DNA of 64,000 bases from Nitrospira sp. GTDB lineage: Bacteria > Nitrospirota > Nitrospiria > Nitrospirales > Nitrospiraceae. The DNA lies in the NCBI GenBank assembly GCA_018242725.1, contig JAFEBI010000022.1, forward strand, positions 1 to 64,000, read 5' to 3'. This document shows, piece by piece, positions 44,777 through 53,757 of this stretch. Within the stretch, counting starts at the first letter, position 1. The number at the start of each line of letters is the position of its first letter. The notes under the pieces are model-generated. The model had not been told where the DNA came from. It searched no databases and saw nothing but the letters and a program-made list of their open reading frames with translations. Made by a program: the position numbers and the translations under genes.

Positions 44777-45709
44777 TCATGTGGTCCTTATCATGAGCAA
44801 CTCGATCCGTTGATTCTGTGGGAGGCCCGGTTGATATTTTCTATTTGAAAGCGGACGCGTCGATCCATAGCCGATGGTGGTAAACGGGTTGGTGAGCCCA
44901 TGGTCGGTCAGGTATTGCTTGACCGCATCGGCGCGTTGCCGGCTCAACCGTAAGTTGTGCTCGGCCGCACCACCGATATCGGTATGACTTGCGATCTCAA
45001 TAGGCGCAGCCGGAGCTTTTCGAAGCAGGACGACAATGTGATCCAGGACCGCCTGACCTTTGGCCGTGAGTGCGGCGCTGTCTGGCTCGAATTCGATCGA
45101 GGATTTTGTAAGGACCTGATTCAGTGACAACTGGAGGGCCGTCAGTGAAACGGACGCGGGAGATACGGCCGTCGCTCGTGCAACCATCACGCGGTCTTCA
45201 AGTTTTAACCCCGCTCGAATTGCCGGCGCCATCACCTGGAGAACATCGGCCTTTTCTCGAGGACTTGTGACCTGACCGGTCACAACCAGTGAATGTCCGT
45301 CAATAATGATGGAGCCACGTTCGACCATCCAGCCTAAGATCGGTAGGAGCTGTGGAATGGTGTCCACCCATGCCGCCGCACCGACTTGCGCGTCGACAGT
45401 GAACTGGTCAGTTACATGGATTCCCTTTTTGGCATACAGGGCATGCGCCTGCTCAAGAATCGAGGTCTTGCTCCGCTGGGTGGGGAGTGAGCCTCGAAAT
45501 ATCAGGGTATTTTTTTCGAAGCTGACATAAAGCGAAGCTGGTGCGACAGCTGTGGCCCGTGATTGTGAAGGGAGATGTCGGGGAATGCACACCACGGCAA
45601 GCAGCATCAGCGCAGCGAACCCGCCGGCAAGAATTCTTGCACGCCTCATGAACTCGTCCCGTTCACCATGGGGCTGGTCGCTGTCGTATGGGTCCTGACG
45701 GTACCACAT
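44777..45709 (-). CDS. OmpA-family protein with BON-like domains
   Basis: A 310-residue protein, or 290 residues if it starts at ATG 45649. A hydrophobic segment (about 27-44, LAGGFAALMLLAVVCIP) anchors it or acts as a signal. Two BON-like segments follow (LYVSFEKNTLIFRGSLPTQR and SIIIDGHSLVVTGQVTSPRE). A C-terminal OmpA peptidoglycan-binding domain has IEFEPDSAALTAKGQAVLDH, IEIASHTDIGGAAEHNLRLS, RQRADAVKQYL and GYGSTRPLSNRK. It should face the periplasm and hold the cell wall. It is encoded between two coiled-coil paralogs, with only three bases to the next gene, so the three probably act together. Confidence 0.88.
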   Translation of the reverse strand: MWYRQDPYDSDQPHGERDEFMRRARILAGGFAALMLLAVVCIPRHLPSQSRATAVAPASLYVSFEKNTLIFRGSLPTQRSKTSILEQAHALYAKKGIHVTDQFTVDAQVGAAAWVDTIPQLLPILGWMVERGSIIIDGHSLVVTGQVTSPREKADVLQVMAPAIRAGLKLEDRVMVARATAVSPASVSLTALQLSLNQVLTKSSIEFEPDSAALTAKGQAVLDHIVVLLRKAPAAPIEIASHTDIGGAAEHNLRLSRQRADAVKQYLTDHGLTNPFTTIGYGSTRPLSNRKYQPGLPQNQRIELLMIRTT

Positions 45710-45962
45710 GTCACGACTATGTACTAGGTGAGAGGTGTTCAGTCAAGCAGGTCAACGACAAGGGGACAGATGCTGCGTGTGGTCCAGGTTCCAATCGATC
45801 TCCGGGGGAGAGATAAAACATCTACGTGCAATATCAAGTCGAATCCGAGCCCAACCGGCAGTCATGACAGAAAGTTCGGTAGACGAATCATATGGTTTCT
45901 GACCAGATAGGGAACTCGCCGTATCGAGGTCACGACCGATCAATGTTCATCGTCAGCGAGGG
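45710..45962. other. intergenic gap inside the coiled-coil locus
   Basis: About 250 bases separate the OmpA-type gene from the upstream coiled-coil gene on the same strand. Only short frames without ribosome sites are present. A separate promoter for the OmpA-type gene could lie here but none is convincing. Confidence 0.4.
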
Positions 45963-48900
45963 TTAGAGCCGTTCCTTGTACTTTTCGTAGTGCTGCTTCT
46001 TTGCTCCCGCGACCCAATTTTCACGTTTAATCCGCTCTGGGTCAGTCTCGAGCTTCTTGGCGATTTTCGCAATGTCTTCTGGCTTCCATCGCGCGATTTG
46101 GATAAACGTGCGGGTGCCCAGCTTCTGAAGCTGGTTGGCAAGGACCGGTCCGATCCCGTCGATCTTTTTCAGATCATCTGCCTGGATGGGCTTATCGCCT
46201 TTAGGCTGCTGTCCGACGGATGAATGTTGCCCGGCCCCGTTCTGGCGTGGAGCGGTGACGGGCTTGCTGACTTTGGGCGATATGGGATTTGGCCCAGCGT
46301 CCTTCTGGCGAAGCGGCTGCAGTGGAGCAGCGGCTGATGAGGGCGTTGCCTTCAGTGCCGCGCGCAGTTCTTTGAGCCGTTTTTGTAGACGATCGATTTG
46401 CTCATCTTTTTCAGGAATACTCTGCGCTTCCTTGCGGAGAGCTTGCCGTTCCATTTGCAGATCCTTCAGCTCTCGCTGGAGGTCGCCAATCCGGGCGTCA
46501 CGTTCGTGCAGCTGTTGTTCGTCAAGTTGATGTTGCGCCTGGAGCTGATCCTGGGTTGCACAGGATTCTTGGAGCTTTGCGGTCTCGCCTTCGAGGTCTT
46601 GCACCGTCCGTGCGTGGGTGCGTTCCCATTCTTTGATCGTGGCCTCCTTTTCATGCAGGAGGTGAGCGACCGGCACCAGCTCGTCGATGCGACGGTCGCG
46701 CTCAGCCAAGACACGTTCAAGTTGTTGGATGGTGCCACGGTGGGCGGCTTCCCGATCACTCAGTTCGACTTCAAGCTGATGCACCCGGTCTTGGGTCTCC
46801 TCCAACTTTTTTACCCTGGCACGGAGCCGTTCTCGGTGGGCGAGGCCCTCATTGAGTTGGGCAATCTGTTCACGGAGGACACGAATTTCCTCCTTCATGA
46901 CTTCCCGAGCCTGCTCGGCCGTTCGACCGGCCTCCAACGCATCCTGAACTTCGTCCGCCTGCACGGCTGCCAGCGAATCAAACTCACTGATCCGACGGTC
47001 TCGCTCTGCAAGAGCCTGTTCGAGTTGCTGGAGCGTGCCGCGATGGGCGGCTTCTCGGTCGCTCAGTTCCACTTCCAGCTGATGCACCCGGTCTTGTGCT
47101 GACTCCAATTTCTCCATGCGGACTCGGACTTGATCCCGGTCCGCCAGCTCCTCATTCAATCGCGCGATCTGTCCACGGAGGACGCGGATTTCCTCCTTGA
47201 AGACTTCGCGGGTCTGCTCGGCGGTCTGACAGGCCTGCTGCGCACCACGGAGTTCATCCGTCTGAGCAGTGGCGCTTGCGTGAAACTCCCCAAGCCGCTG
47301 ATCACGTTCGGCCAGCGTCCGTTCAAGCTGTTGGATCATGCCGCGATGGGCGGCCTCCCGATCACTCAGTTCAACTTCCAGTTGGTGCACGCGGTCTTGG
47401 GTCGCCTCGAGCTTCTTGACTTGGGCTCGCAGCCGGTCTCTGTGGGCAAGTTCTTCGTTCTGTTGGGCAATATGCTCACGCAGGACGCGGATTTCTTCCT
47501 TCTGGACATCGCGGGCCTGCTCAGCCGTTCGACAGGCTTCCAAGGCATCTTGAACCTCGTTCGCCTGTGCGGCCGCAAACGCATCGAATTCCCCGATGCG
47601 ACGGTCTCGTTCCGCCAGAGATTGTTCCAGCTGCTGGATGGTGCCGCGATGAGCGGCCTCCCGATCACTCAGTTCAACTTCCAGTTGGTGCACACGGTCT
47701 TGGGTCGCCTCGAGCTTCTTGACTTGGGCGCGCAATCGGTCTTGGTGAGCGAGGCTTTCGTTCAGTTGGGCAATCTGTTCACGCAGGACGCGGATTTCCT
47801 CCTTCAGGACTTCGCGGGTCTGCTCGGCGGTCTGAGAGACCTGTTGGGCGGTGTGAAGTTCACCCAGCTGGATGGCGGCAAGCGCATCGAATTCCCCGAT
47901 GCGACGGTCTCGCTCCGCCAGGGATTGCTCCAGCTGCTGGATGGTGCCGCGATGAGCGGCCTCCCGATCACTCAGTTCAACTTCCAGTTGGTGCACACGG
48001 TCTTGGGTCGCCTCGAGCTTCTTGACTTGGGCGCGCAATCGGTCTTGGTGAGCGAGGCTTTCGTTCAGTTGGGCAATCTGTTCACGCAGGACGCGGATTT
48101 CCTCCTTCAGGACTTCGCGAGTGTGCTCGGTGGTTCGACAGGCTTCCAGGGCATCTCGAACTTCGTCCGCCTGCGCGGCGGCAAGCGCATCGAATTCTCC
48201 GATGCGACGATCTCGTTCCGCCAGAGATTGCTCCAGCTGTTGGATGGCGCCGCGGTGGGCGGCCTCCCGATCACTCAGTTCGACTTCCAGCTGGTGGACA
48301 CGACCTCGCATCGACTCCAACTCTTTGACTTGAGCGCGAAGGCGTTCTCGAGCAGGGAGGCCTTCGTTGAGTTGAGTGATCTGCTCACGGAGGATGCGGA
48401 TTTCCTCCTTCAGGACTTCGCGGGCCTGCTCAGCCGTCTGACAGGCCTGCTGCGCCGCGCGGAGTTCATCCGCTTGGGCAGCGGCGCTGCCGTCAAACCC
48501 ATCGATTCGCTGATCTCGTTCCGTGAGAAGCTGTTCAAGTTGCTGAATCCTACGGCGATGAGCGGCTTCCCGATCACTCAGTTCAACTTCCAGCAGATGG
48601 ACACGATCTTGTGCCGATTCCAGCTTCTCCATGCGGACTCTGACTTGATCACGGTCCGCCAGTCCCGCATTGAGCTGAGCAACATGTTCCCGCAGCACAC
48701 GAATCTCTTCCTTCAGGACCTCGCGAGCTTGCTGAGCTCCCCGAAGCTCTTCTGTCTGAGCCGCAATGGTTGACTTCAGCTCACCTACCTGTTGTTGTGC
48801 TGCGACTCCATCGGTCTCTATCTCCGTCACTCGCTTCGATCGGAGGGCCAATTCTGCTTCGAGCGCCTTGATCTGCTCGCCGCGAGAGACGAGCTCTCGT

Positions 48901-49097
48901 TGGGCTGAGTTGAACTGCGTTTCCGATGACATGATTTTCTGCTCGAGAATCTGCATCGCCGCAGTCTTTACTTTCAAATCGTGGGACGTCGTTTCCAGTG
49001 TCCGTTCCTTGGTTCGTAGCAGATTGACAAGCTCTTGGTATTGTTGCTCCAAGGAGCCTTTTGGAGGAGGTTGTAGCCATCTACCCAGTGTGCTCAT
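45963..49097 (-). CDS. soluble 1044-residue coiled-coil repeat protein with C-terminal helix-hairpin-helix domain
   Basis: The largest coiled-coil gene here. It lacks the TM helix of its paralog (start MSTLGRWLQPPPKGSLEQQY) but shares the next segment (SHDLKVKTAAMQILEQKIMS). Seven 101-residue units begin near 135, 236, 337, 438, 539, 640 and 741, marked by LRE(Q/H)IAQLNE, HQLEVELSDREAAHRG and KEEIRV. A Gln/Glu-rich segment and a Pro-rich linker (about 900-970) lead to the domain KKIDGIGPVLANQLQKLGTR, ending KKQHYEKYKERL. The rod could span tens of nanometres, and the end domain resembles DNA-binding H3TH domains. It opens the locus on this strand; AAGGA lies before the ATG. Confidence 0.85.
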   Translation of the reverse strand: MSTLGRWLQPPPKGSLEQQYQELVNLLRTKERTLETTSHDLKVKTAAMQILEQKIMSSETQFNSAQRELVSRGEQIKALEAELALRSKRVTEIETDGVAAQQQVGELKSTIAAQTEELRGAQQAREVLKEEIRVLREHVAQLNAGLADRDQVRVRMEKLESAQDRVHLLEVELSDREAAHRRRIQQLEQLLTERDQRIDGFDGSAAAQADELRAAQQACQTAEQAREVLKEEIRILREQITQLNEGLPARERLRAQVKELESMRGRVHQLEVELSDREAAHRGAIQQLEQSLAERDRRIGEFDALAAAQADEVRDALEACRTTEHTREVLKEEIRVLREQIAQLNESLAHQDRLRAQVKKLEATQDRVHQLEVELSDREAAHRGTIQQLEQSLAERDRRIGEFDALAAIQLGELHTAQQVSQTAEQTREVLKEEIRVLREQIAQLNESLAHQDRLRAQVKKLEATQDRVHQLEVELSDREAAHRGTIQQLEQSLAERDRRIGEFDAFAAAQANEVQDALEACRTAEQARDVQKEEIRVLREHIAQQNEELAHRDRLRAQVKKLEATQDRVHQLEVELSDREAAHRGMIQQLERTLAERDQRLGEFHASATAQTDELRGAQQACQTAEQTREVFKEEIRVLRGQIARLNEELADRDQVRVRMEKLESAQDRVHQLEVELSDREAAHRGTLQQLEQALAERDRRISEFDSLAAVQADEVQDALEAGRTAEQAREVMKEEIRVLREQIAQLNEGLAHRERLRARVKKLEETQDRVHQLEVELSDREAAHRGTIQQLERVLAERDRRIDELVPVAHLLHEKEATIKEWERTHARTVQDLEGETAKLQESCATQDQLQAQHQLDEQQLHERDARIGDLQRELKDLQMERQALRKEAQSIPEKDEQIDRLQKRLKELRAALKATPSSAAAPLQPLRQKDAGPNPISPKVSKPVTAPRQNGAGQHSSVGQQPKGDKPIQADDLKKIDGIGPVLANQLQKLGTRTFIQIARWKPEDIAKIAKKLETDPERIKRENWVAGAKKQHYEKYKERL
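46683..48695 (-). repeat. seven 303-bp repeats in the 1044-residue coiled-coil gene
   Basis: The seven units of 101 codons are in register with no net insertions. Units three and four share most of their sequence, for example REQIAQLNESLAHQDRLRAQ in both, while others have diverged. The repeat gives the opposite strand a long open frame that does not represent a gene. Confidence 0.85.
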
Positions 49098-49592
49098 AGT
49101 TAATCAGTCCTTACTGCCGCACTGTAGTGATGCGGTTGAAGATATGTTTTGGGGTTGCTGAGCGAGAGATCGAACCGAACCATCCCTGAATCGGCTTGTC
49201 GGCATAAGGTGCCGCATGTCTCTGGTGAAGAAGAATGAGGTTGTGGGATGGCCCGGACACCGGAGGCGTTATCAACGCCATGCCGCCGGTGAGAATCTCC
49301 GAGTGCTTCATGAGGTCATGCCCACTGTGGATGATGATGCCTGGAGTTCGACATCAGACCGTACCATAATCGATCAGGCATGTACTAGGATGAAATTTGA
49401 CCAATTTAATGGCTGTCGATGAATAGGGTAATAGGGAGGGGGCTTGCTCATGTTCGGCCTGGGTGATACCAGAAGAGCGCATGGCTCGTCATGCCCATGC
49501 TTGTTACGAGGAGGGACCGTCCTGAAGTAAGAGCTAGGCGAGTCGTTCCGGAATGAATAAATGAATAGTGGTGTTTGTGAAGCAAAGTAAGA
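49098..49592. other. intergenic gap of about 500 bases
   Basis: The region between the coiled-coil gene and the terminator of the next minus-strand gene has no supported gene. A 68-residue plus frame at 49216-49422 lacks a ribosome site and family resemblance. Promoter elements for the coiled-coil gene are expected near 49100-49200 but none is clear. Confidence 0.4.
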
Positions 49593-49619
49593 CGGGCCCA
49601 CCTGCTTACTGTGAGCCCG
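49593..49619 (-). terminator. hairpin downstream of the RsbRD-N-like gene
   Basis: CGGGCCCAC (49593-49601) and GTGAGCCCG (49611-49619) form a 9-bp stem with one mismatch and a nine-base loop. They lie 38 bases after the stop of the gene at 49657-50142. On the minus strand a moderately T-rich stretch follows. It is a likely but not ideal terminator. Confidence 0.5.
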
Positions 49620-49656
49620 CCGGTAAGGCGTTCATGCAATGTCCTCTGGCACGGGC

Positions 49657-50142
49657 CTATGCGTGTGCTGCCCGATGATCGTCCCTGCGGCGACGGAGTT
49701 TCTCTCCGACGCGAGTGCGCTCGCGCTCATATCCCATGGCGGCGTAGTATAATGCCCGATCGAAGAATTGACTGAGGATGTGCATGAGCTCAAGCTCGCC
49801 CTGCAATTCCATGGGGCCGTCTGAAAAGCCTTCGCGCTGAACAAAGGTTACCATGTGTTCTCTGGTCGCGGTGATGGCCCACAGGAAATGGCTGAATGCC
49901 ACGCCTTGCCCTGCACGCCGCACGCCCAAGTCCGTGTAGCGCATTTCAATCTCAAGCTCGGTCATGTCCATCAACCAGTTACTCAGGTTTTGGTAGATTT
50001 CACGGGTGCGGGCCCGAAGCTCGTCGGGTGGGACTTTTCGTAAATCGCTACAGCGTGGAGAATTCCATACTTTTTCGCTTAGCTCTCCAGCGAGCTTGTC
50101 AGCGTTCTTCTCGATCAACCGCACCAATCGGCCAGCCAGCAT
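49657..50142 (-). CDS. RsbRD N-terminal-like (globin-type sensor) protein
   Basis: A 161-residue helical protein with AAGGAGG before its ATG. The sequence LAGRLVRLIEKNADKLAGEL, YQNLSNWLMDMTELEIEMRY, GVAFSHFLWAITATREHMVT and ELMHILSQFFDRALYYAAMG matches the RsbRD N-terminal domain family. That domain is normally the sensory end of stressosome proteins, followed by a STAS domain. Here there is no STAS domain, so it stands alone. It could be a regulator that acts through a partner or a ligand-binding protein. No neighbours of the stressosome pathway are visible. Confidence 0.75.
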   Translation of the reverse strand: MLAGRLVRLIEKNADKLAGELSEKVWNSPRCSDLRKVPPDELRARTREIYQNLSNWLMDMTELEIEMRYTDLGVRRAGQGVAFSHFLWAITATREHMVTFVQREGFSDGPMELQGELELMHILSQFFDRALYYAAMGYERERTRVGEKLRRRRDDHRAAHA

Positions 50143-50405
50143 AGCGTACCTCCTTCTTTAGGTAGTGGAATACAAGCAAACTGTGTATGCAATGCCGTAT
50201 TCATCGGCAGACATTACTTGAATGATTACATCCGCGTCAATGAGCAGGTTTATTGGGCAAGCCGTTGCCCGTCACACCGTGATCCCGCAAAGCTTTCCGT
50301 GTGCGGAGAGCGCGCAATTCACTGTTCACTGTCTCCGTGTTACCGTCTCCAAATTGACGGATGGGAGCGATTTCTTTGTACATGCGAAGAGGAGCCTCTG
50401 TCGCC
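50143..50405. other. intergenic region upstream of the purH promoter
   Basis: The gap between the RsbRD-N-like gene and purH is about 360 bases. Its left part holds only short frames (for example 50218-50409) without a ribosome site or known family. Confidence 0.4.
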
Positions 50406-50434
50406 TTGAACTTACCCTACCCATTTGCTATCCT
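50406..50434 (+). promoter_or_regulatory. candidate sigma-70 type promoter of purH
   Basis: TTGAAC (50406-50411) and TATCCT (50429-50434) have the standard 17-base spacing and lie 67 bases before the purH ATG. They resemble the -35 and -10 hexamers. An AAGGAGA ribosome site follows at about 50480. Confidence 0.55.
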
Positions 50435-50500
50435 TCTGGACCTTTCAGAGCCGACGGATCTCGTCCATCTTGCAGAGAATATCTTTAAGGAGAACTCATT

Positions 50501-52054
50501 ATGGCCGGCATTAAGCGGGCGTTGATCAGCGTTTCAGATAAGACCGGAGTCGTCGAGATGGCCAAGGGGCTGGAAGCGCTCGGGGCGCAAATTTTATCGA
50601 CCGGAGGAACGTCGAAGGCGCTGCGCGATGCTGGAGTGAACGTCACCGATGTGGCTGCCTATACCGGCTCTCCGGAGATTCTTGATGGTCGGGTGAAAAC
50701 ATTACATCCCAAGATCCATGGAGGCCTACTGGGCCGGCGTTCTCTCCCGGCGCATGTTGAACAGATGAGTCAATATGGGATCGGTCCGATCGATGTCGTG
50801 ATCGTGAATCTCTACCCCTTTGAAGCCACTATTGCTAAGCCTGACTGCCGGTTCGAGGACGCCATTGAAAATATCGACATCGGCGGCCCCTCCATGTTGC
50901 GATCAGCCGCCAAGAATCATGACGATGTGCTCGTGGTGGTCGACCCAGCTGATTATTCTCGCGTACTGGATGCGCTGAGGACCGATACCGCGACACCTGC
51001 TCTTCGGCGTGAACTGGCGATGAAAGTCTTTCAACATACCGCGCGCTACGATGGGTTGATCGCCGGCTACTTGGAAAAGCAGACAAAAGGCGGAGAGGTG
51101 AAGTTCCCCAAGGTGTTGTCGCTTCAATTTGAGCTGAGCGAAACGCTCCGCTATGGCGAAAACCCACATCAGCAGGGTGCGTTTTATCGGGAACTCAACA
51201 GCCATGAGCCATCCGTATCGCGAGGGAAGATTCTGCATGGGAAGGCGATGTCGTACAACAACTTCCTGGATGCCAACTCAGCTCTTGAACTGGTGAAGGA
51301 ATATCACGACACTGCCGTCGCAATCATTAAGCATAACAATCCATGCGGTGTGGCACTGGGAGCCACACCGGTGGAGGCCTATGTGAAAGCCCGCGAGACC
51401 GATCCGGTCTCGGCCTTTGGAGGCGTGCTGGCCTTTAACCGCGTCGTGGATCTGGCTGCTGCCAAGGAAATTACCTCCACATTTGTTGAGGTCGTCATCG
51501 CTCCGGGGTTCGCCGACGATGCGCTCGCTGAATTGAAACGCAAGAAGGATCTGCGGTTATTGGATATCGGTCCCCTCACAAAGGTGAAACAGGAAGGCTT
51601 CGACCTCAAGAAGCTCGTCGGTGGGCTCATCGTGCAGGATCGCGATCTTGGAGTCTTGACGGATCTCCGCGCGCTGACGGTGCCGACGCTCCGCAAGCCG
51701 ACGGACGAGGAGTACGCCGCCTGCGCATTCGCCTGGACCGTGTGCAAACACGTGAAGTCGAATGCCATTATCTACGCGAAGCCAGGCCAGACCGTGGGGA
51801 TTGGAGCTGGGCAGATGAGCCGTGTCGATTCCGTGAAATTGGCCGCGATGAAAGCGCAAATGCCGGTGAAGGGATGTGTGATGGCCTCGGACGCATTCTT
51901 TCCTTTCCGCGATGGTCTCGATGCGGCCGCTGAAGTGGGGATTACCGCCGTCATTCAACCTGGTGGATCGATTCGAGACGCGGAAGTCGTCAAGGCTGCG
52001 GATGAACATGGGATGGCGATGATTCTCACGGGCATGCGTCACTTCCGCCACTGA
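50501..52054 (+). CDS. purH: bifunctional AICAR formyltransferase/IMP cyclohydrolase
   Basis: A 517-residue enzyme of normal length, with AAGGAGA eight bases before the ATG. The N-terminal MGS-like cyclohydrolase domain has SVSDKTGVVEMAKGLEALGA, LSTGGTSKALRDAGV and GRVKTLHPKIHGGLLGRR. The C-terminal transformylase has RYGENPHQQGAFY, VAIIKHNNPCGVALG, and a final IQPGGSIRDAEVVKAADEHG. It performs the last two steps of IMP synthesis. It is followed by purD after a gap that holds a dispersed repeat. Its TGA is immediately followed by that repeat. Confidence 0.97.
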   Translation: MAGIKRALISVSDKTGVVEMAKGLEALGAQILSTGGTSKALRDAGVNVTDVAAYTGSPEILDGRVKTLHPKIHGGLLGRRSLPAHVEQMSQYGIGPIDVVIVNLYPFEATIAKPDCRFEDAIENIDIGGPSMLRSAAKNHDDVLVVVDPADYSRVLDALRTDTATPALRRELAMKVFQHTARYDGLIAGYLEKQTKGGEVKFPKVLSLQFELSETLRYGENPHQQGAFYRELNSHEPSVSRGKILHGKAMSYNNFLDANSALELVKEYHDTAVAIIKHNNPCGVALGATPVEAYVKARETDPVSAFGGVLAFNRVVDLAAAKEITSTFVEVVIAPGFADDALAELKRKKDLRLLDIGPLTKVKQEGFDLKKLVGGLIVQDRDLGVLTDLRALTVPTLRKPTDEEYAACAFAWTVCKHVKSNAIIYAKPGQTVGIGAGQMSRVDSVKLAAMKAQMPVKGCVMASDAFFPFRDGLDAAAEVGITAVIQPGGSIRDAEVVKAADEHGMAMILTGMRHFRH

Positions 52055-52180
52055 TCGGATGCTCAGATAGGCCTCCAACTTCGTTCTCGGCCTGAAAGAA
52101 TCCTCAACGTAGCCTAAAGGTTACACCTCCGGCTTTTTCTCGCCTGCCGCCTCGTTGGATGGCCTATTGAAGCATCCTCA
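52055..52180 (+). repeat. stop-codon-abutting dispersed element, copy C
   Basis: It begins directly after the purH TGA (52052-52054) as TCGGATGC, aligns without gaps with copies A, B and D over about 55 bases, and ends with GAAGCATCCTCA. The distal half (ACACCTCCGGCTTTTTCTCG, GCCTCGTTGG) matches copy D in register. It fills most of the purH-purD gap, ending 33 bases before the purD start. Confidence 0.8.
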
Positions 52181-52213
52181 TGATGTGGCGATAACGTTAG
52201 GAGACATCGACCT

Positions 52214-53488
52214 GTGAAAATCCTTGTCGTCGGAAGCGGAGGACGCGAGCATGCGATGGTATGGAAACTCGCGCAGAGTCCACGGAAGCCGATCTTGTAT
52301 TGCGCTCCTGGTAATGCAGGCATGGCATCACTCGCGACCTGTATACCGATCAAGGCGGATGATATTTCTGGGCTCAAAGAATTTGCCGTTCGAGAACAAA
52401 TTGATGTGACTGTGGTTGGGCCGGAAGCCCCGCTTGCCTTGGGAATTGCGGATGAGTTCCGCAAAACCAGGCTCAGGGTATTTGGTCCGACGAAACAAGC
52501 CGCTCGAGTGGAAGCCAGCAAGATCTTTTCAAAAGATGTGATGGCACAGGCCAAGATTCGCACCCCGCAGGCCAAGAGTTTCGAAAAGGCTGCGGATGCG
52601 TTGGCCTATCTTGAGCAGCACGACGTACCGGTCGTCATCAAGGCGGATGGGTTGGCGCAAGGGAAAGGCGTCATTATTGCCACGACTCGTGAGCAGGCGA
52701 AGCAAGCGATTCGTGATTGCATGGAGACGGAGGTCTTTGGGCAGGCCGGGAAGCAGGTCTTGATTGAACAGTTTCTGGACGGTGAGGAACTGACGATCAT
52801 GGCGTTTACTGACGGCAAGACCATTGTACCGATGCCGCCGGCACAAGATCATAAGCGGGTGGGGAATGGAGACACCGGACTGAATACAGGCGGGATGGGT
52901 GCCTACTGTCCAGCTCCGCTTGGGACACCTTCACTTAGAGATCAAGTGTTCCATGAAGTATTACAGCCGATGGTCGATGCCATGGCCCGTATTGGTTCGC
53001 CGTTTCAAGGCGTGCTCTATGCCGGCCTCATGATTGTGAAGGGGATTCCCTATGTTCTGGAGTTCAATGCTCGGATGGGAGACCCCGAAACGCAGGTCGT
53101 GCTGCCGTTGCTGAAGACGGATCTACTCGATGTCATCGAAGCAGTGATCGACCATCGGCTCGAACAATTACCAGTCGAATGGTCTCAAGAGGCTGCGGTA
53201 TGCGTGGTGATGACCTCCGGAGGCTATCCCGGTGCGTATCAGCAGGGAAAGGTGATTGCCGGTCTCCCAACGACTGCTGCCGTTTCATCAGCGTCCGTTG
53301 TTTTTCATGCCGGCACGACACAACGGGACAAGGACGTGGTTACAGCCGGGGGCCGTGTGCTCGGTGTGCTCGGTCTGGGCTCAACACTTTCCGACGCGCA
53401 GCGCGAAGCCTATCGAGTCGTGAACACAATTTCTTTTGAAGGATGCCACTTCCGAACCGATATCGCCCACCGCGCACTGAGAATGTAG
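52214..53488 (+). CDS. purD: phosphoribosylamine--glycine ligase
   Basis: A 424-residue ATP-grasp enzyme, starting at GTG (52214) with AGGAG nine bases upstream. Marks are ILVVGSGGREHAMVWKLAQS, VVGPEAPLALGIADEF, VIKADGLAQGKGVIIA, AQDHKRVGNGDTGLNTGGMG, LYAGLMIVKGIPYVLEFNAR and MGDPETQVVLPLL. It catalyses the second step of purine synthesis, joining glycine to phosphoribosylamine. It is encoded just after purH and probably shares its promoter. The start context is clear. Confidence 0.96.
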   Translation: MKILVVGSGGREHAMVWKLAQSPRKPILYCAPGNAGMASLATCIPIKADDISGLKEFAVREQIDVTVVGPEAPLALGIADEFRKTRLRVFGPTKQAARVEASKIFSKDVMAQAKIRTPQAKSFEKAADALAYLEQHDVPVVIKADGLAQGKGVIIATTREQAKQAIRDCMETEVFGQAGKQVLIEQFLDGEELTIMAFTDGKTIVPMPPAQDHKRVGNGDTGLNTGGMGAYCPAPLGTPSLRDQVFHEVLQPMVDAMARIGSPFQGVLYAGLMIVKGIPYVLEFNARMGDPETQVVLPLLKTDLLDVIEAVIDHRLEQLPVEWSQEAAVCVVMTSGGYPGAYQQGKVIAGLPTTAAVSSASVVFHAGTTQRDKDVVTAGGRVLGVLGLGSTLSDAQREAYRVVNTISFEGCHFRTDIAHRALRM

Positions 53489-53757
53489 TGTGGATTCGCC
53501 GACCAGGTCTCTGCCGTCGTTTCTCTCATGATCCCATCCCATCCAGTTCGAAATTTCACGTGCCAGGCGATCTCAATATACCCAAGAGAGGTCCGCTTGG
53601 TTTCTCTTAGGTCCAAATAGCCAGAGGCTAATCACTTTCGGTGGCCACGTTCCCCATCTGTTAGAATACCACCTCCTCATCATCGCTGGAGCATGAGCCC
53701 ACACCGTGGCCACAGCGATGTGATCAACACACACAGCTGAGAAACGGGGAGAACGGT

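Noticed and set aside
47130-48773. 547-codon open frame on the plus strand across the coiled-coil gene
   Set aside because: It runs opposite to a strongly supported repeat protein. The repeat unit and its codon bias keep the antisense frame open in each copy. It lacks a ribosome site and family resemblance.
49216-49422. 68-codon frame in the 49.1-49.6 kb gap
   Set aside because: No ribosome site and no family pattern; composition like random sequence.
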